Below are positions 10,839 to 21,289 of a DNA stretch of 64,000 bases, piece after piece. Source of the DNA: Bombyx mori (taxonomy: Eukaryota > Arthropoda > Insecta > Lepidoptera > Bombycidae). The position numbers were made by a program, and so were the translations under genes. Position 1 is the stretch's first letter, and each line of letters begins with the position of its first letter. The stretch lies in assembly GCF_030269925.1 (NCBI RefSeq), contig NC_085117.1:8308731-8372730 (forward strand). The letters are read 5' to 3'. A model generated the notes under the pieces. The model ran no database searches. It worked only from the letters and a program-made list of their open reading frames with translations, and was not told where the DNA came from.

Positions 10839-12240
10839 GCTTAAGGTAGTCGTGAAAAAGCGTGTAGTGGGCACGCACCTAAATTGTAAAAATGGAATTG
10901 TAAGTAAATCGGTACAGAATTAAGTAAACTACTGCAGTATGTGTGTTATTTCCTGTTTGGTGGAAGCGTAGTTTACACAAGGAAATGGCAGATTTAGGAA
11001 AATAAACAGTCCGTGTATTAATGCATCGTTGTGTAAAAACGATTGTATTCTGGAAAAAATCAAACAAGATGTTGATTCCGTGAATTGCGTGATTATTAAT
11101 TATTGAACATTACTTTTAACTAAATACACTTTTTTATTGTAAATGTAAAATTAAAATGGTTAAATTTATTAATAGTAAGATTAAAAAACATATATAATAA
11201 TTAATTGTTTGCTAATCATATAAATAGTGTTTTTTTTTATAATTATGTCTATAATAACTCGCGGAATCTAAAGAAAATACTGTACTATAATAAAAACAAA
11301 AAGTACATTACAGCTTGTAAATTTGTAGCTGGTATATATGAATGTAGTATTATAAATAAATAAAAGTTTATTGGTGGTATGACGTGAATACACAATCATC
11401 ATAAATATTTCTGCCGAGAAACTGTTCTTCCAAACAAGCGCTTCTGAAGGCAGTATACTGACACTTCAACCTAATCTCACCCTGCTTCGACTTGTAGACA
11501 CTACGAAATGAGTGCCGCCGTCTATAGCGAGACTTGAAGTTGGACGCTTTTATACGCAGCCCACTCGAATGTTAATATACCTTCATTGCTGAAGAGTCCC
11601 ATATCGACCCACCGCTGTACTTTCAGCTGGTGTGAACTGACTGTTTCAGGTGCTAGTAAGAGTTTGACACCAAAGTTGTTATAGTTATATAAAGTAAGAC
11701 CACTACGCACTTATGGAAGTATCGTGTGCCAGATGAGTATTTATAATTTTACTTGCCGCAGCCAATGTGTTAATTTTATGCCGGATTGTAGTATACAGGC
11801 ATACAGTAAACCCGCACAAATGAAGTTTCACCCAAGAATAGTTACCTGAAAAAATTAAAAAGAAATTATTAGTAAATGTTTTTTTTTAATTATTCAGAAA
11901 ATCAACACTACACCAATATAATTAAAACTACATTTACTTTAAAGTTTTAATGGTCACGTACGACAACGTAGGTACGTAAATGTAAACTTAATTACGATTA
12001 ATTATGATTCACGAAACCTGAAGAAAACACTACATCACTGAAAGGAAGATCATTTGCAAACAGAACTTTTGCCCAGAAAATGCAAAATACATAGATAGCT
12101 TTGGAGTATTTGAAGTACTGCAGAGGACTTCAGCTATTACAGACTTTTCCGATTCTATTAATAAAAATGGAGCTCATAGAAACACTGCTGACGAAAATAG
12201 AGCAAATAATAGATAATGGCCCGATTTCAAATGGCTTTCT
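10839..12240. other. Intergenic, no gene seen
   Basis: AT-rich. The 62-residue minus-strand frame at 11522-11710 has no recognisable motif. Nothing else supported. Confidence 0.4.
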
Positions 12241-12242
12241 TT

Positions 12243-12405
12243 CTCCTAGCCAGTCACCGGTAGCCTAAGGGGATATTCCAGCCACGACCAGACGGGTAAG
12301 CGAGCTCACGGGCTCAGCCTGAGAGAATTTCTTAACACTAGCCCCAGCGAAAACAGAATCTACCACCGGATCGGAATTGCAACACACAGAGAAAATCCGG
12401 CAAAT
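12243..12405 (-). mobile_element. LINE 3'-end fragment (L1Bm/BMC1 type)
   Basis: GTAGCCTAAGGGGATATTCC to ACCACCGGATCGGAA. Minus orientation, 5'-truncated. It stops abruptly at about 12405. Confidence 0.6.
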
Positions 12406-13200
12406 AGCATGTATTCAGAGAGACATTACCACAGATTTTCAAAATTCAGAACGTGTGATGATTGCCAAGTTGAATATGAGAGATTTTGTAGCAAGCACGT
12501 GTTTTGTTGCTAGCCTTTCCGTACGTCAATTAGCTGATAAAATTATAATTCCATCCGTCGTGGCGTCCTCCAATAACTTTATCCTGCGCCATTCCTGCCT
12601 TTCCTCGGCTGTGTGGATAGTAACGTGGACTGAAGTGTTGAAAGTGGATAGTATCCGGTCCGACCAGAGCATTAGACTTCTGCCTCTGGGCCTTCTTCCG
12701 CATATCTGGCCTGTTACCAGCGCGTGTCACGATATTGTAGCTTGATAAACAATGTTTATGTATAATATAAGTGGTATAGAAAACACCAATAGAAAAGCAT
12801 TTGAGAAAAGAAGTCAACATTAGGGCATGCCTTTATTTCTCAATCCTTGCAGATTTTTTTAAGTAAGTATATCAGATAATTGCTTCATGAAATCGGATCC
12901 GACCATCGATGGTCGTGATGCCCAGCGTAAGGTCAAGCGAGTTTTCCGATTCCGATCTCCGTCTCGGAGATGAACAGGCGCCGGAATGAATAACTTAGAG
13001 TGGGTTTATATTCTCTTCCACATAACACAATATGTATCCCTCGACACCTGAGAAAGATAGCAGTAACGTAATGATAAAAAGGACGACGAATTCAAAGCTT
13101 TCGATGTTGAAGAAAAACTTGCATTCCCATTTTATAAGCTCTACGATTGCAAGCTATGTTGCTCCTACTCCTCGCGTAGCTTTCCTCATTACTGAGGGTT
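12406..13200. other. Intergenic; unidentified decayed coding-like DNA
   Basis: Both strands are open for about 100 codons at 12377-12820. The minus frame (RAGNRPDMRKKAQRQKSNAL) looks like degenerate transposon coding DNA, but I cannot place it. No other feature. Confidence 0.35.
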
Positions 13201-13202
13201 TT

Positions 13203-13692
13203 TTTATTTTATTTTTATTGCATAGATGGGTGAACGAACTCTCAGCCCACCGGTGATAAGTGTTTACCAGAGCCCATAGACATCTACAACATAAACGCCG
13301 CCACCCACCTTAAGATATGAGTTCTAAGGCCTCAGTACAGTTATAACGGCTGCCCCACCCTTCAAACCGAAAAGCATTACTGCTTCACGGCAGAAATAGG
13401 TAGGGTAGTGCGGCCTCACAAGAGGTCCTACCACTTTCGATCAAAAATAGTAACCCTATCACCAGTAAAAAGTGCTTCGCAGAATCTACCACTGGATCGA
13501 AAACGCAAAGTAGAATTTTGCGGGTTTGATTTTTATTACGCGATGTTATTCCTTCACCGTGGAAGTCAACCGTGAACATTTGTTATTAGTACGTATTTCA
13601 TTAGAATAATAATTGGTACCCGCCTGGGATTCGAACACCGATGCATCGCTCAACACGAATGCACCGGACGTCTTATCCTTTAGGCCACGACT
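13203..13692 (-). mobile_element. Bm1 SINE, near full length with internal insertion
   Basis: Runs from the T-run through the body to the tRNA-like head (GGGATTCGAACACCGATGC; CCTTTAGGCCACGAC). About 55 bp not found in other copies (13440-13495) sits between body and head. Part of it (GCTTCGCAGAATCTACCACT) is a LINE-tail motif. Confidence 0.85.
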
Positions 13693-14254
13693 TTGACTTC
13701 AAACTCATGTTGTTGTGACTCATAGCATCATTTTCTCACGTATCATTTCAATTTCTATGTTATGTTATATTATATTGTTTATTAGTATGTTTTATATTAC
13801 CATGTTGCTAAACATTCCTAAATTTATTATTTGGGTGTTATATGTGTACAGTTATGGATAGCATAAATAAATTGTTCTCTTGTTGAAATGTATATTCCTC
13901 TGCTTGTGTATGTAACGTCAGTGTTAGCCATGAATGAGTCGCGTCATCCGAAGACGGGCGTAAGAAGGTCTCACAATGAGGCCGAGGTCCGACTAAATAT
14001 TTGTTGTTACGTCTTGTTTTCTGTTGTTATTTGTTGATTTTCTTTCTTACGCTTATTTGTCATGATGATTGGAATGTTTTTTTTTTATATTTTAGAGCAA
14101 GGTAGTTTTGTAATAGAATAAATAAAATTGTTGAGTGCTTTACTATTGAACAAAATCTAAGTAAGAATTTACAGATTGTTTCTGTTTTATTGTGATTAGT
14201 ATGTCTATGCACCAGATAATAAAATAAAAGAAGTCGTTTAAAAAAAAAGCATAT

Positions 14255-14507
14255 CGACGATTGAAAGGCAAACGTGACTAAGCGACAATGCGTGAACTTT
14301 ACAGTAGACTAATTTAAAGTTGAAATACCTAAAAAAAATTATTTTAACGAATCTAGCTGTAGTAGAATCTAGCTAGTAGCTGTAGGATTGAAATGATTTT
14401 AATAGACCTAGAAATATATATTTTTTGCACATCGAATATGGTTATTGACTATCATTTATATACAAAGCAGTTATTGTCGCTTAGTCACGTTTGCCTTTCA
14501 AGCGTCG
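14255..14507. mobile_element. MITE with 35-bp terminal inverted repeats, copy 1
   Basis: 253 bp bounded by inverted repeats (CGACGATTGAAAGGCAAACG... and its near-perfect reverse complement; one mismatch in 35) and a 4-bp duplication ATAT (14251-14254, 14508-14511). The interior is AT-rich and non-coding. A second, inverted copy lies at 48049-48306. Superfamily not recognised. Families with 4-bp target duplications include Chapaev and Ginger. Confidence 0.85.
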
Positions 14508-14509
14508 AT

Positions 14510-14725
14510 ATGAATTTATTAATAACTACCGACCCGTCCTCGCTTCGCTTCGGAAACTGTAATTTATTATTGATTTCTCAACTATTTAATGGTTGTTATT
14601 ATACATATAAACCTTCCTCTTCAATCACTCTATCTATTAAAAAAAACCGCATCAAAATCCGTTGCGTAGCTTTAAAGATTTAAGCATACATAGGGACAGA
14701 GAAAGCGACTTTGTTTTATACTAGT
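14510..14725 (+). repeat. Lepidopteran interspersed repeat (CGACCCGTCCTCGCTTCGC type)
   Basis: Starts ACCGACCCGTCCTCGCTTCG and ends GACTTTGTTTTATACTAG. The same leader occurs at 15725 and, decayed, at 55372. Non-coding, probably a non-autonomous mobile element. Confidence 0.5.
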
Positions 14726-14944
14726 GATAAGTCGTTTTACAGTAAATATCTGATTAGTAGGTATATCCAAAAAATTGCATGTATCATAGGTATTTAGGTA
14801 TGTATATAAAGTGTGATAAGTCTTCTTGGTTTATTTTTTCATGCGTAAATTAGTAGTTTTATAATGTAGTGTTTCTAGTAATTCATTATTTCTGCTCCTA
14901 TTAATTCTGCCCCTAGACTACAATATTGGAGCCACAGTTATTAT

Positions 14945-15127
14945 TATAATAATTTTCAGCCCATTGATAGCCACTGCTGGGGGCATAGGTTTCTCCTTTT
15001 TATACCATAAGATTGGATCGTCCGCCATTCTCATTCACGTCCTCCCCGCGTCCTGACCATGTCATCGGTCCATCGTGCCATATGTCTTCCGGCACCTCTA
15101 AGACATACGATTCCATCATTTCCTCTT
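14945..15127 (-). mobile_element. RTE-type LINE 3' end
   Basis: The reverse complement reads RWTDDM..., later LCPQQWLSMG then a stop, the decayed end of an RTE-like ORF. Short 5'-truncated relic. Confidence 0.55.
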
Positions 15128-15539
15128 GCTAAGTGCCCTTATCAACGAAGAACTTTTTTAATCTAGTAAATATCCAAATAGTACAAATTATAGTACATTA
15201 AAAAAGTGAAAATTTTTAATGCCTCCGTTTCGTCTAAACTTCAATATTGGCCATTTTACAAAACGCGCCGGACCCCACTCCTGTTTGTTGATAAACATCA
15301 TAGTTTGCAGCTGACTTAATCGCTCATCTTCCTGGATGCTCAGTGAATTTATTTCTAGGAATATCAAACGTCTAACCGCTGTTGAGAACGTGAAAATTGA
15401 CGTCTAATTGCATTCTTTGCACCTTAAAGCGTTTTAGTTTGTGTATACGTGTGTTGGAATGCTGTGCTATTCAGCGGACTCGCTCCGAGTCTCTCATTGC
15501 AATGCTTCCAGATACACGGCCATATAAACGAAAATGCCA

Positions 15540-15608
15540 TTTTTTTATTACATTGGTGGACAAGCTCATAGTCCACCTGGTGTTAAGTGGTTACCGGAGC
15601 CCATAGAC
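15540..15608 (-). mobile_element. Bm1 SINE, short 3' piece
   Basis: T-run, then GTGGACAAGCTCATAGTCCACC to GAGCCCATAGACC. Only about 69 bp remains. Confidence 0.7.
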
Positions 15609-15721
15609 CCATATTATATCGCGTTATGAAGTCTAATCAGCCATAAGACATTATTGACTTGAAAATCGCTGGTGCCATGGCGATAGGGCTTCTTATGAGG
15701 TAACTACGACTCTGTTTATTT

Positions 15722-15942
15722 TTGACTAGCGACCCGCCCTCGCTTCGCTTCGGAAACATTAAAACACACATGAAACGAAACAAAATAAAATAAAAAAATA
15801 TATAAAAAAAGTAGCCTATGTTCATCAGGGACAATGTCGGCTTCTAATGGAAAAAGAATTTTTCAAATCGGTCCAGTAGTTTCGGAGCCTATTCGAAACA
15901 AACAAACAAACAAATCTTTCCTCTTTATAATATTAGTATAGA
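15722..15942 (+). repeat. Lepidopteran interspersed repeat ending in TATTAGTATAGAC
   Basis: Leader GACTAGCGACCCGCCCTCGC, middle CCAGTAGTTTCGGAGCCTAT, then (CAAA)n and TTTATAATATTAGTATAGAC. A common silkworm repeat layout without coding sequence. Possibly Helitron-related. Confidence 0.5.
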
Positions 15943-16016
15943 CGTGAAGCAGTAATGCGTCGTGGTTTGAAAAATTGTGATTGAAAATTCATGTCTTCAG
16001 GTGATGATAGAATTTA

Positions 16017-16205
16017 CACAGCCCACTAAATTTCTCGCCGGATATTCTCAGTGGGTCGCGTTTCCGATCCGGTAGTAGATTCAGCGAAGCACAGCTCTTG
16101 CTAGGGCTAGTGTTAGCAACGTCCTCAGGTTAGAGCCCCGTGAGGTCACCTACTCGTTCACTGAATCTAGTATGACCTCTCGAGGTCACTACAATAGGTA
16201 GGAAA
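16017..16205 (+). mobile_element. LINE 3'-end fragment (L1Bm/BMC1 type)
   Basis: TTTCTCGCCGGATATTCTCA, GTGGGTCGCGTTTCCGATCC and GCTCTTGCTAGGGCTAGTG are all present in order. Plus orientation. Confidence 0.7.
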
Positions 16206-18076
16206 ATTACAGACGCCTGATGTGTCGTTAAGTGCGACTATACGCATTGGTTCAAATCGTATTCTCTAACAAATTCCACGATGAAAGAACAGTATTGCGA
16301 ATTAAAAATCGAACCTGTATAATTACGTGATTTGCGTAATCTCCGGCAGCGTGTCCGGAAAGTAAATAAGTTAAATAATTTAATAAGTCTTCTTAAATAA
16401 GTTACGTAACATAGAAACTTCGATCTTAATGTCTCAAGGGATCTACAGAGGTGTTTACATCACTTTGGAAACAGTACTTGAAACTGCCCTTCTCGGAAAT
16501 ATTCAAAAGATATCGATTGCACAGTAAATCACATAATTAACTTTTACCAAAGACATTATTACGAAATACGTTGAACGTTTTACGAACGAAATCTTACTTG
16601 AATTATTTAACGAACGCTTTTTTTTTTGTAGTTCACTTTTTGTGTTTTTTTTTTTTTTAATTTAAACAAATAAGTGCTTCAGTAAAAGTTGTTATCATTG
16701 AAGTCAAGACTTTTTGTAATGTTTCCACATACGTAATACGTAATTGGGCGTTTAATGAACGCGATTAATCAATTTTATATTAACTCAAGGCTCCGAGTAA
16801 AAAAATCGTCTTTTAGTTTCATAGGTAATTGAAGATAGTATCAATATACCTCTTTTGGTTTTCGCTCTTGATTGGTAGAACGAGCAAGGAAGCCTGGTTT
16901 TAAGTTATTATCGAAAACCACAAGTATCATAATGAGAATACCTGCTCTCAAACAAATACGCAGGCCGCTACTTCGAGGGTTAGGTCCGTAGTTAGCATTC
17001 CTGAATGTTGCGCTGAGGGTCGTGGGTTTGATTCCTGCATCGCCCAAAGATTTGCGGCTTACTTGCTCTTTGTTTGGCTGTTTATTATCTATGTAGGATT
17101 AATGAGAATGGAACGTATGAAAATAGTGTGGAGCGAAACGTTAATGTGTGAGTGAGAGAAAACAGTAAGAAATGGAAAAGAGAAGGACAGAGAGAAAGAA
17201 GATGGCGAGGACGATTAAAATGAGCAAGCCGTAAAAAAGTGTAAATTAATTTTTAATTATTAGAAGATTTTAGAAAAGAAGAGTAAAAGTGCAACAGGAG
17301 AATACCTTTATTTTATGTGTATATATGTATACATTTCAATGTATGTATGTATGTCAGTCTCTGGTGCCCATAACACAAGAAATCCTAAATTGGGGCCAGA
17401 TGCCCATATTATGTTCACAGTTGTTTATTATTTATTATACCTACCCGTCCTTTTCAATCACCAGTATGTTTCCTTAATACAAAACATGGTGTTTCCTGTT
17501 ACTAAAAATAACCTACCTACATATTTTTAATCTAAAAATATACATTAAAACTAACCATTAATACAACTTAGACAATACCTGCCTAATTTAGACTTAAATT
17601 AATAACGTTTTTCTACAAGGTATCCAATGTTACAGATCTTAATACTTCGTAACCGGTGTGACCAGTGTTCTGAATCCGAAATTCTCAAGGATAACGCGTC
17701 CATCGCCCACGCGTGGCTAATCAAACCGCATTATTGGCACGTTAATTTTTAATATGAATTTAAACTAGAAGTGACGCATTTGATAGTTTAGAAAAGAAGC
17801 AATTAAATTGACTTATCATTTAATGAGTAAATTTAGCATTTGTAATTTTAAACGACACTGGAACGCGATTGATGACAAGACTCAAGCATAATTCCGACTT
17901 CTAGTTTTATGATTTCCATACTAACATAGGCATTGACGTCAAATAAAACTTTTAAAAAAATTGGTATGCCTAAAAGGAGGTTTTTCTCAGGGCCCTCTCC
18001 GAAATCGTTGCTCGATGTGTTGACATTCAACAAGTACGCTGACAATTACGCTGATTCAATTTGAATAAAATTTAAT
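16206..18076. other. Intergenic; one possible tRNA-derived SINE head
   Basis: At about 16965-17045 a B-box-like GTGGGTTTGATTCCTGC lies about 45 bp after an A-box-like stretch, suggesting a decayed tRNA-derived SINE. The rest is AT-rich with no supported gene. Confidence 0.35.
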
Positions 18077-18247
18077 TACCACTACCCTGCCTATTTCTGT
18101 CGTGAAGCAGTAATGCGTTTCGGTTTGAAGAGGCAGCCGTTGTAGCTATACTTGAGACCTTAGAACTCATAGATGTCTATGGGCTCCAGTAATCACTTAA
18201 CACCAGGTGGGTCGTATGCTCGTCTGCCTACACAGGCATAAAAAAAA
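18077..18247 (+). mobile_element. Bm1-like SINE, 5'-truncated with a foreign tail
   Basis: CCCTGCCTATTTCTGTCGTG to TAACACCAGGTGGGTCG, then it switches to GCTCGTCTGCCTACACAGGC, the tail of the LINE family seen at 5140. It ends about 200 bp upstream of the metal-response elements of the metallothionein-like gene. Confidence 0.7.
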
Positions 18248-18448
18248 GAATGGGTGATTATATTCTAGACGCAACAGTATAGACCGAAAGATAACATCAG
18301 TAAAATATTTACTATGTTAAAAAGGACGTATGCGATATAATTATCTTTGTAGTTATTCGATTGAATGCTAAATTATCAGTTATCAGTTGCTTATCAATAA
18401 ACTACAACAACAAACGTATTCACACGGTACGCGCAGATGAATCATGTT

Positions 18449-18484
18449 TGCGCTCATCGCTTTGCGCACGAGCGTTTTGCACAC
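18449..18484 (+). promoter_or_regulatory. Cluster of three metal-response elements
   Basis: Three same-strand matches to the MTF-1 core TGCRCNC within 36 bp: TGCGCTC (18449-18455), TGCGCAC (18463-18469) and TGCACAC (18478-18484). MTF-1 is the zinc-finger factor that induces animal metallothioneins. The cluster lies 20-55 bp upstream of the TATA-like box. This is independent support for calling the downstream gene a metallothionein. Confidence 0.75.
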
Positions 18485-18545
18485 GATAGATAAGTCGCGT
18501 GTATTTAAACTGTCGGTACTTATCAATTGTTTTAGTACTTATCGT
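18485..18545 (+). promoter_or_regulatory. Core promoter of the metallothionein-like gene
   Basis: TATTTAAA (18502-18509) is a TATA-like box. About 30 bp downstream is TTAGT, close to the arthropod initiator. GATA-factor motifs surround it: GATAAG at 18489, CTTATC at 18519 and another at 18539. GATA sites are typical of insect midgut and fat-body promoters, which is consistent with metal handling there (inference). Transcription start predicted near 18533. Confidence 0.6.
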
Positions 18546-18595
18546 CGTGTCGAACTGTGTTTTAATAGCATCGCAACAATCTGCAAGTCGAACCG
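18533..18595 (+). other. Predicted non-coding exon 1 of the metallothionein-like gene
   Basis: Short leader ending AACCG before a consensus donor GTAAGTG (18596). It has no ATG in a good context. The matching acceptor is TTTTTAATTTTCAG ending at 19716. The start is inferred from the TATA position, the end from the donor. Confidence 0.5.
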
Positions 18596-19716
18596 GTAAG
18601 TGTCGTTCTAAATTATTACACCGTATCGGAAAATGATTGACAACATTTCATAACCGTACCATATTTTGAATTTCATTAGTATTTAATTTCAATATTACTG
18701 TTTTCCTTACTGTCATATTATTTATGTGTTGGGCTTTGCCCATTGAGTTTCTCGCCGAATATTCTCAGTGGGTCGCGTTTCCGATCCGGTGGTAGATTTT
18801 GTGAAGCACTGCTCTTGCTAAGGCTAGTGTTAGCAACACTTCCGGTTTGAGCTCCATGAACTCACCTACACGTTAAGGCGATGCTGAAATAGTTTCTCAA
18901 GGCTATCGACAAAGGTAGTTTGTGATTTGAAATCACAGTCTCAGTTTGAGAGCCGCTGTATTTTTCTTCAAACTGAAATCGATGAAAGACAGATTCTTGG
19001 ACTGACCTGGAGGGCACTCACTTATTACATATATAGGAGTGAAAGGCTGTTCACCCAACATTTATCTTTGTAATTAAAGGAAAGTTTTATTTGGTGTTAG
19101 CATCAACAGTTCGATGTTTTTGATTTAATTTCAATTAAGTTTATTTCATTCAAATAGCTGTAGAAATTTCTTTGTTATGATATATTTTTTAAATTTTATA
19201 CTTTAAATGGCTCTCTTGTAAAGTTGTAAAAATTTTGCTTAAAACAAATATTCTTGAACCTCTTGATATATAGTACCTACATAATAATATCTTTTTAAGC
19301 CATATTATTCCATTATCGTGGAAGTCATTCGTGAATGTGTATTAGGACCTTAAGTAACGTAATTACTTTTTTAATACTAATATCAATGTCGCAATTAAGC
19401 CTACTCTTACGGTTTAATCTTGCGTTTATTAGATTAAATTGGAAAAGTCGTTTCAATTATATTTACGACTAGGGATAAATGAAGATATTTTTCTTATGCC
19501 TGTAGCTCGATGGCATGTTATTATGTCTATAGGCTCTTTTGACCGTTCATATCCAAGAGAGCTCAGATAGATCTAGAGTAAAATAAGATCACATCTTATC
19601 ACAAGATATATCTCAATAAGTAGTAAATCTTCTATCTGTTGGAAGCAATTAAAATAATTTATGCTTGAATTTAATTGTATTCTAAGAATTTTAACTTTAC
19701 ATTTTTTAATTTTCAG
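18596..19716 (+). other. Predicted 5'-UTR intron
   Basis: GTAAGT donor to TTTTCAG acceptor, 1121 bp. It holds a LINE 3' fragment (18732-18916) and otherwise AT-rich unique sequence. The acceptor sits 12 bp before the chosen ATG. The Drosophila metallothionein intron lies inside the coding region, so this placement would differ. Confidence 0.5.
18732..18916 (+). mobile_element. LINE 3'-end fragment inside the predicted intron
   Basis: TTTCTCGCCGAATATTCTCA through GGTGGTAGATTTTGTGAAGC to CAAGGCTATCGACAAAGG. Plus orientation, non-coding, L1Bm/BMC1 tail family. Confidence 0.7.
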
Positions 19717-19728
19717 TTCAATAAAAAG

Positions 19729-21147
19729 ATGGCCTGCAAAACGAATATTTGTAAGCGTTTAACAAGTGAAGAGGATCAACGTAAGCAATGTAATATCAAG
19801 GTATGCAATGATTGCTCATGTACCCCTGCTCAGTCTAAAGAACTGAAATGTGACAAATCTGGTTGCATTTGTGTACCGACTGAAGGAAAGCCATGCGTTT
19901 GCATTTGTAAGGAAGATGGAAAGCTCCTTCGCTGTGACGACTGCAAGTGTGATGAAACTGGCAAATGTGATAAACCGGAATGTCTCTGTATACCGACTGA
20001 AGGAAAACCTTGTATTTGCCTGTGTAGCGATGACAAAGGTAATATAAAGGTATGCGATGATTGCTCATGTACTCCTGCTCAGTCTAAAGAACTGAAATGT
20101 GACAAATCTGGTTGCATTTGTGTACCAACTGAAGGAAAGTCATGCATTTGCATTTGTAAGGAAGATGGAAAGCTCCTTCGCTGTGACGACTGCAAGTGTG
20201 ATGAAAATGGCAAATGTGATAAACCGGAATGTCTCTGTATACCGACTGAAGGAAAACCTTGTATTTGCCTGTGTAGCGATGACAAAGGTAATATAAAGGT
20301 ATGCGATGATTGCTCATGTACTCCTGCTCAGTCTAAAGAACTGAAATGTGACAAATCTGGTTGCATTTGTGTACCAACTGAAGGAAAGTCATGCATTTGC
20401 GTTTGCAAGAAAGATGGGAAATTCGTTCGCTGTGACGACTGCAAATGTGATGAAAATGGCAAATGTGATAAACCGGAATGTCTGTGTATACCGACTGAAG
20501 GAAAACCTTGTATTTGCCTGTGTAGCGATGACAAAGGTAATATAAAGGTATGCGATGATTGCTCATGTACTCCTGCTCAGTCTAAAGAACTGCAATGTGA
20601 CAAATCTGGTTGCGTTTGTGTGCCGACTGAAGGAAAGTCATGCATTTGCATTTGTAAGAAAGATGGAAAACTCCTTCGTTGTGACGACTGCAAGTGTGAT
20701 GTGAATGACAAATGTGATAAACCGGAATGTCTCTGTATACCGACTGAAGGAAAACCTTGTATTTGTCTGTGTAGCGATGACAAAGCTAATATAAAGGTAT
20801 GCGATGATTGCTCATGTACCCCTGCTCAGTCTAAAGAACTGAAATGTGACAAATCTGGTTGCATTTGTGTACCGACGGAAGGAAAGTCATGCATTTGCAT
20901 TTGTAAGAAAGATGGAAAGCTCCTTCGCTGTGACGACTGCAAGTGTGATGAAAATGGCAAATGTGATAAACCGGAATGTCTCTGTATACCGACTGAAGGA
21001 AAACCTTGTATTTGCCTGCGAAGCGATGACAAAGGTAATATAAAGGTATGCGATGATTGTTCTTGTGCCCCTGGTCAGTCTAAAGAACTGAAATGTGACA
21101 AATCTGGTTGCATTTGTGTACCGACTGAAGAAAAATCTTATTCTTAA
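19729..21147 (+). CDS. Giant tandem-module metallothionein-like protein
   Basis: 472 residues, 98 Cys (about 21%). There is no His, one Phe and one Tyr, and no signal peptide or membrane segment, so it is likely cytosolic. After a 23-residue leader (MACKTNICKRLTSEED...) come five 83-residue repeats and a partial sixth. Each repeat has a 44-residue A module (Cys spacing C-2-C-1-C-9-C-4-C-1-C-7-C-1-C-1-C) and a 39-residue B module (same but 5 instead of 9). Both carry nine Cys, the count of a metallothionein M3Cys9 cluster. Modules share (V/I)PTEGK. Ten modules could hold about 30 divalent ions (inference). The fifth B module has Cys to Arg, and the last A module stops after six Cys. An upstream in-frame ATG at 19675 lies in the predicted intron, so 19729 is preferred. 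Typical insect metallothioneins are 40-70 residues. Alternatives are a structural Cys-rich protein or another metal store. Confidence 0.8.
   Translation: MACKTNICKRLTSEEDQRKQCNIKVCNDCSCTPAQSKELKCDKSGCICVPTEGKPCVCICKEDGKLLRCDDCKCDETGKCDKPECLCIPTEGKPCICLCSDDKGNIKVCDDCSCTPAQSKELKCDKSGCICVPTEGKSCICICKEDGKLLRCDDCKCDENGKCDKPECLCIPTEGKPCICLCSDDKGNIKVCDDCSCTPAQSKELKCDKSGCICVPTEGKSCICVCKKDGKFVRCDDCKCDENGKCDKPECLCIPTEGKPCICLCSDDKGNIKVCDDCSCTPAQSKELQCDKSGCVCVPTEGKSCICICKKDGKLLRCDDCKCDVNDKCDKPECLCIPTEGKPCICLCSDDKANIKVCDDCSCTPAQSKELKCDKSGCICVPTEGKSCICICKKDGKLLRCDDCKCDENGKCDKPECLCIPTEGKPCICLRSDDKGNIKVCDDCSCAPGQSKELKCDKSGCICVPTEEKSYS
19798..21144 (+). repeat. 249-bp coding tandem repeat (5 full units plus 102 bp)
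   Basis: Units start at 19798, 20047, 20296, 20545 and 20794, with a partial unit from 21043. They are nearly identical at nucleotide level, including many synonymous sites, which points to recent duplication or gene conversion. Expect copy-number variation between strains and assembly collapse. Confidence 0.95.
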
Positions 21148-21263
21148 TTATCCAGCGATCATAAAGGTACCGGGTAATCAGATGATGGGAAATTGTCGAA
21201 AACCATAGTGCTACCATGATCTGTAATTTCGGTTATTTTGTTCTATCATCGTATATTTTATTC

Positions 21264-21269
21264 AATAAA
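21264..21269 (+). terminator. Poly(A) signal of the metallothionein-like gene
   Basis: AATAAA 117 bp after the stop codon, with T-rich downstream sequence. It gives a 3' UTR of about 140 bases. Confidence 0.7.
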
Positions 21270-21289
21270 CAATACTTTTTATCTAATTC

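Noticed and set aside
12377..12820. Overlapping 122- and 96-codon ORFs as genes
   Set aside because: One begins inside a LINE tail. The other looks like decayed transposon coding DNA that I could not identify.
19830..21043. Five near-identical minus-strand ORFs of 68-77 codons and several plus-frame shadows across the Cys-rich gene
   Set aside because: They recur every 249 bp because the underlying coding repeat does. They have no start context and no independent signal.
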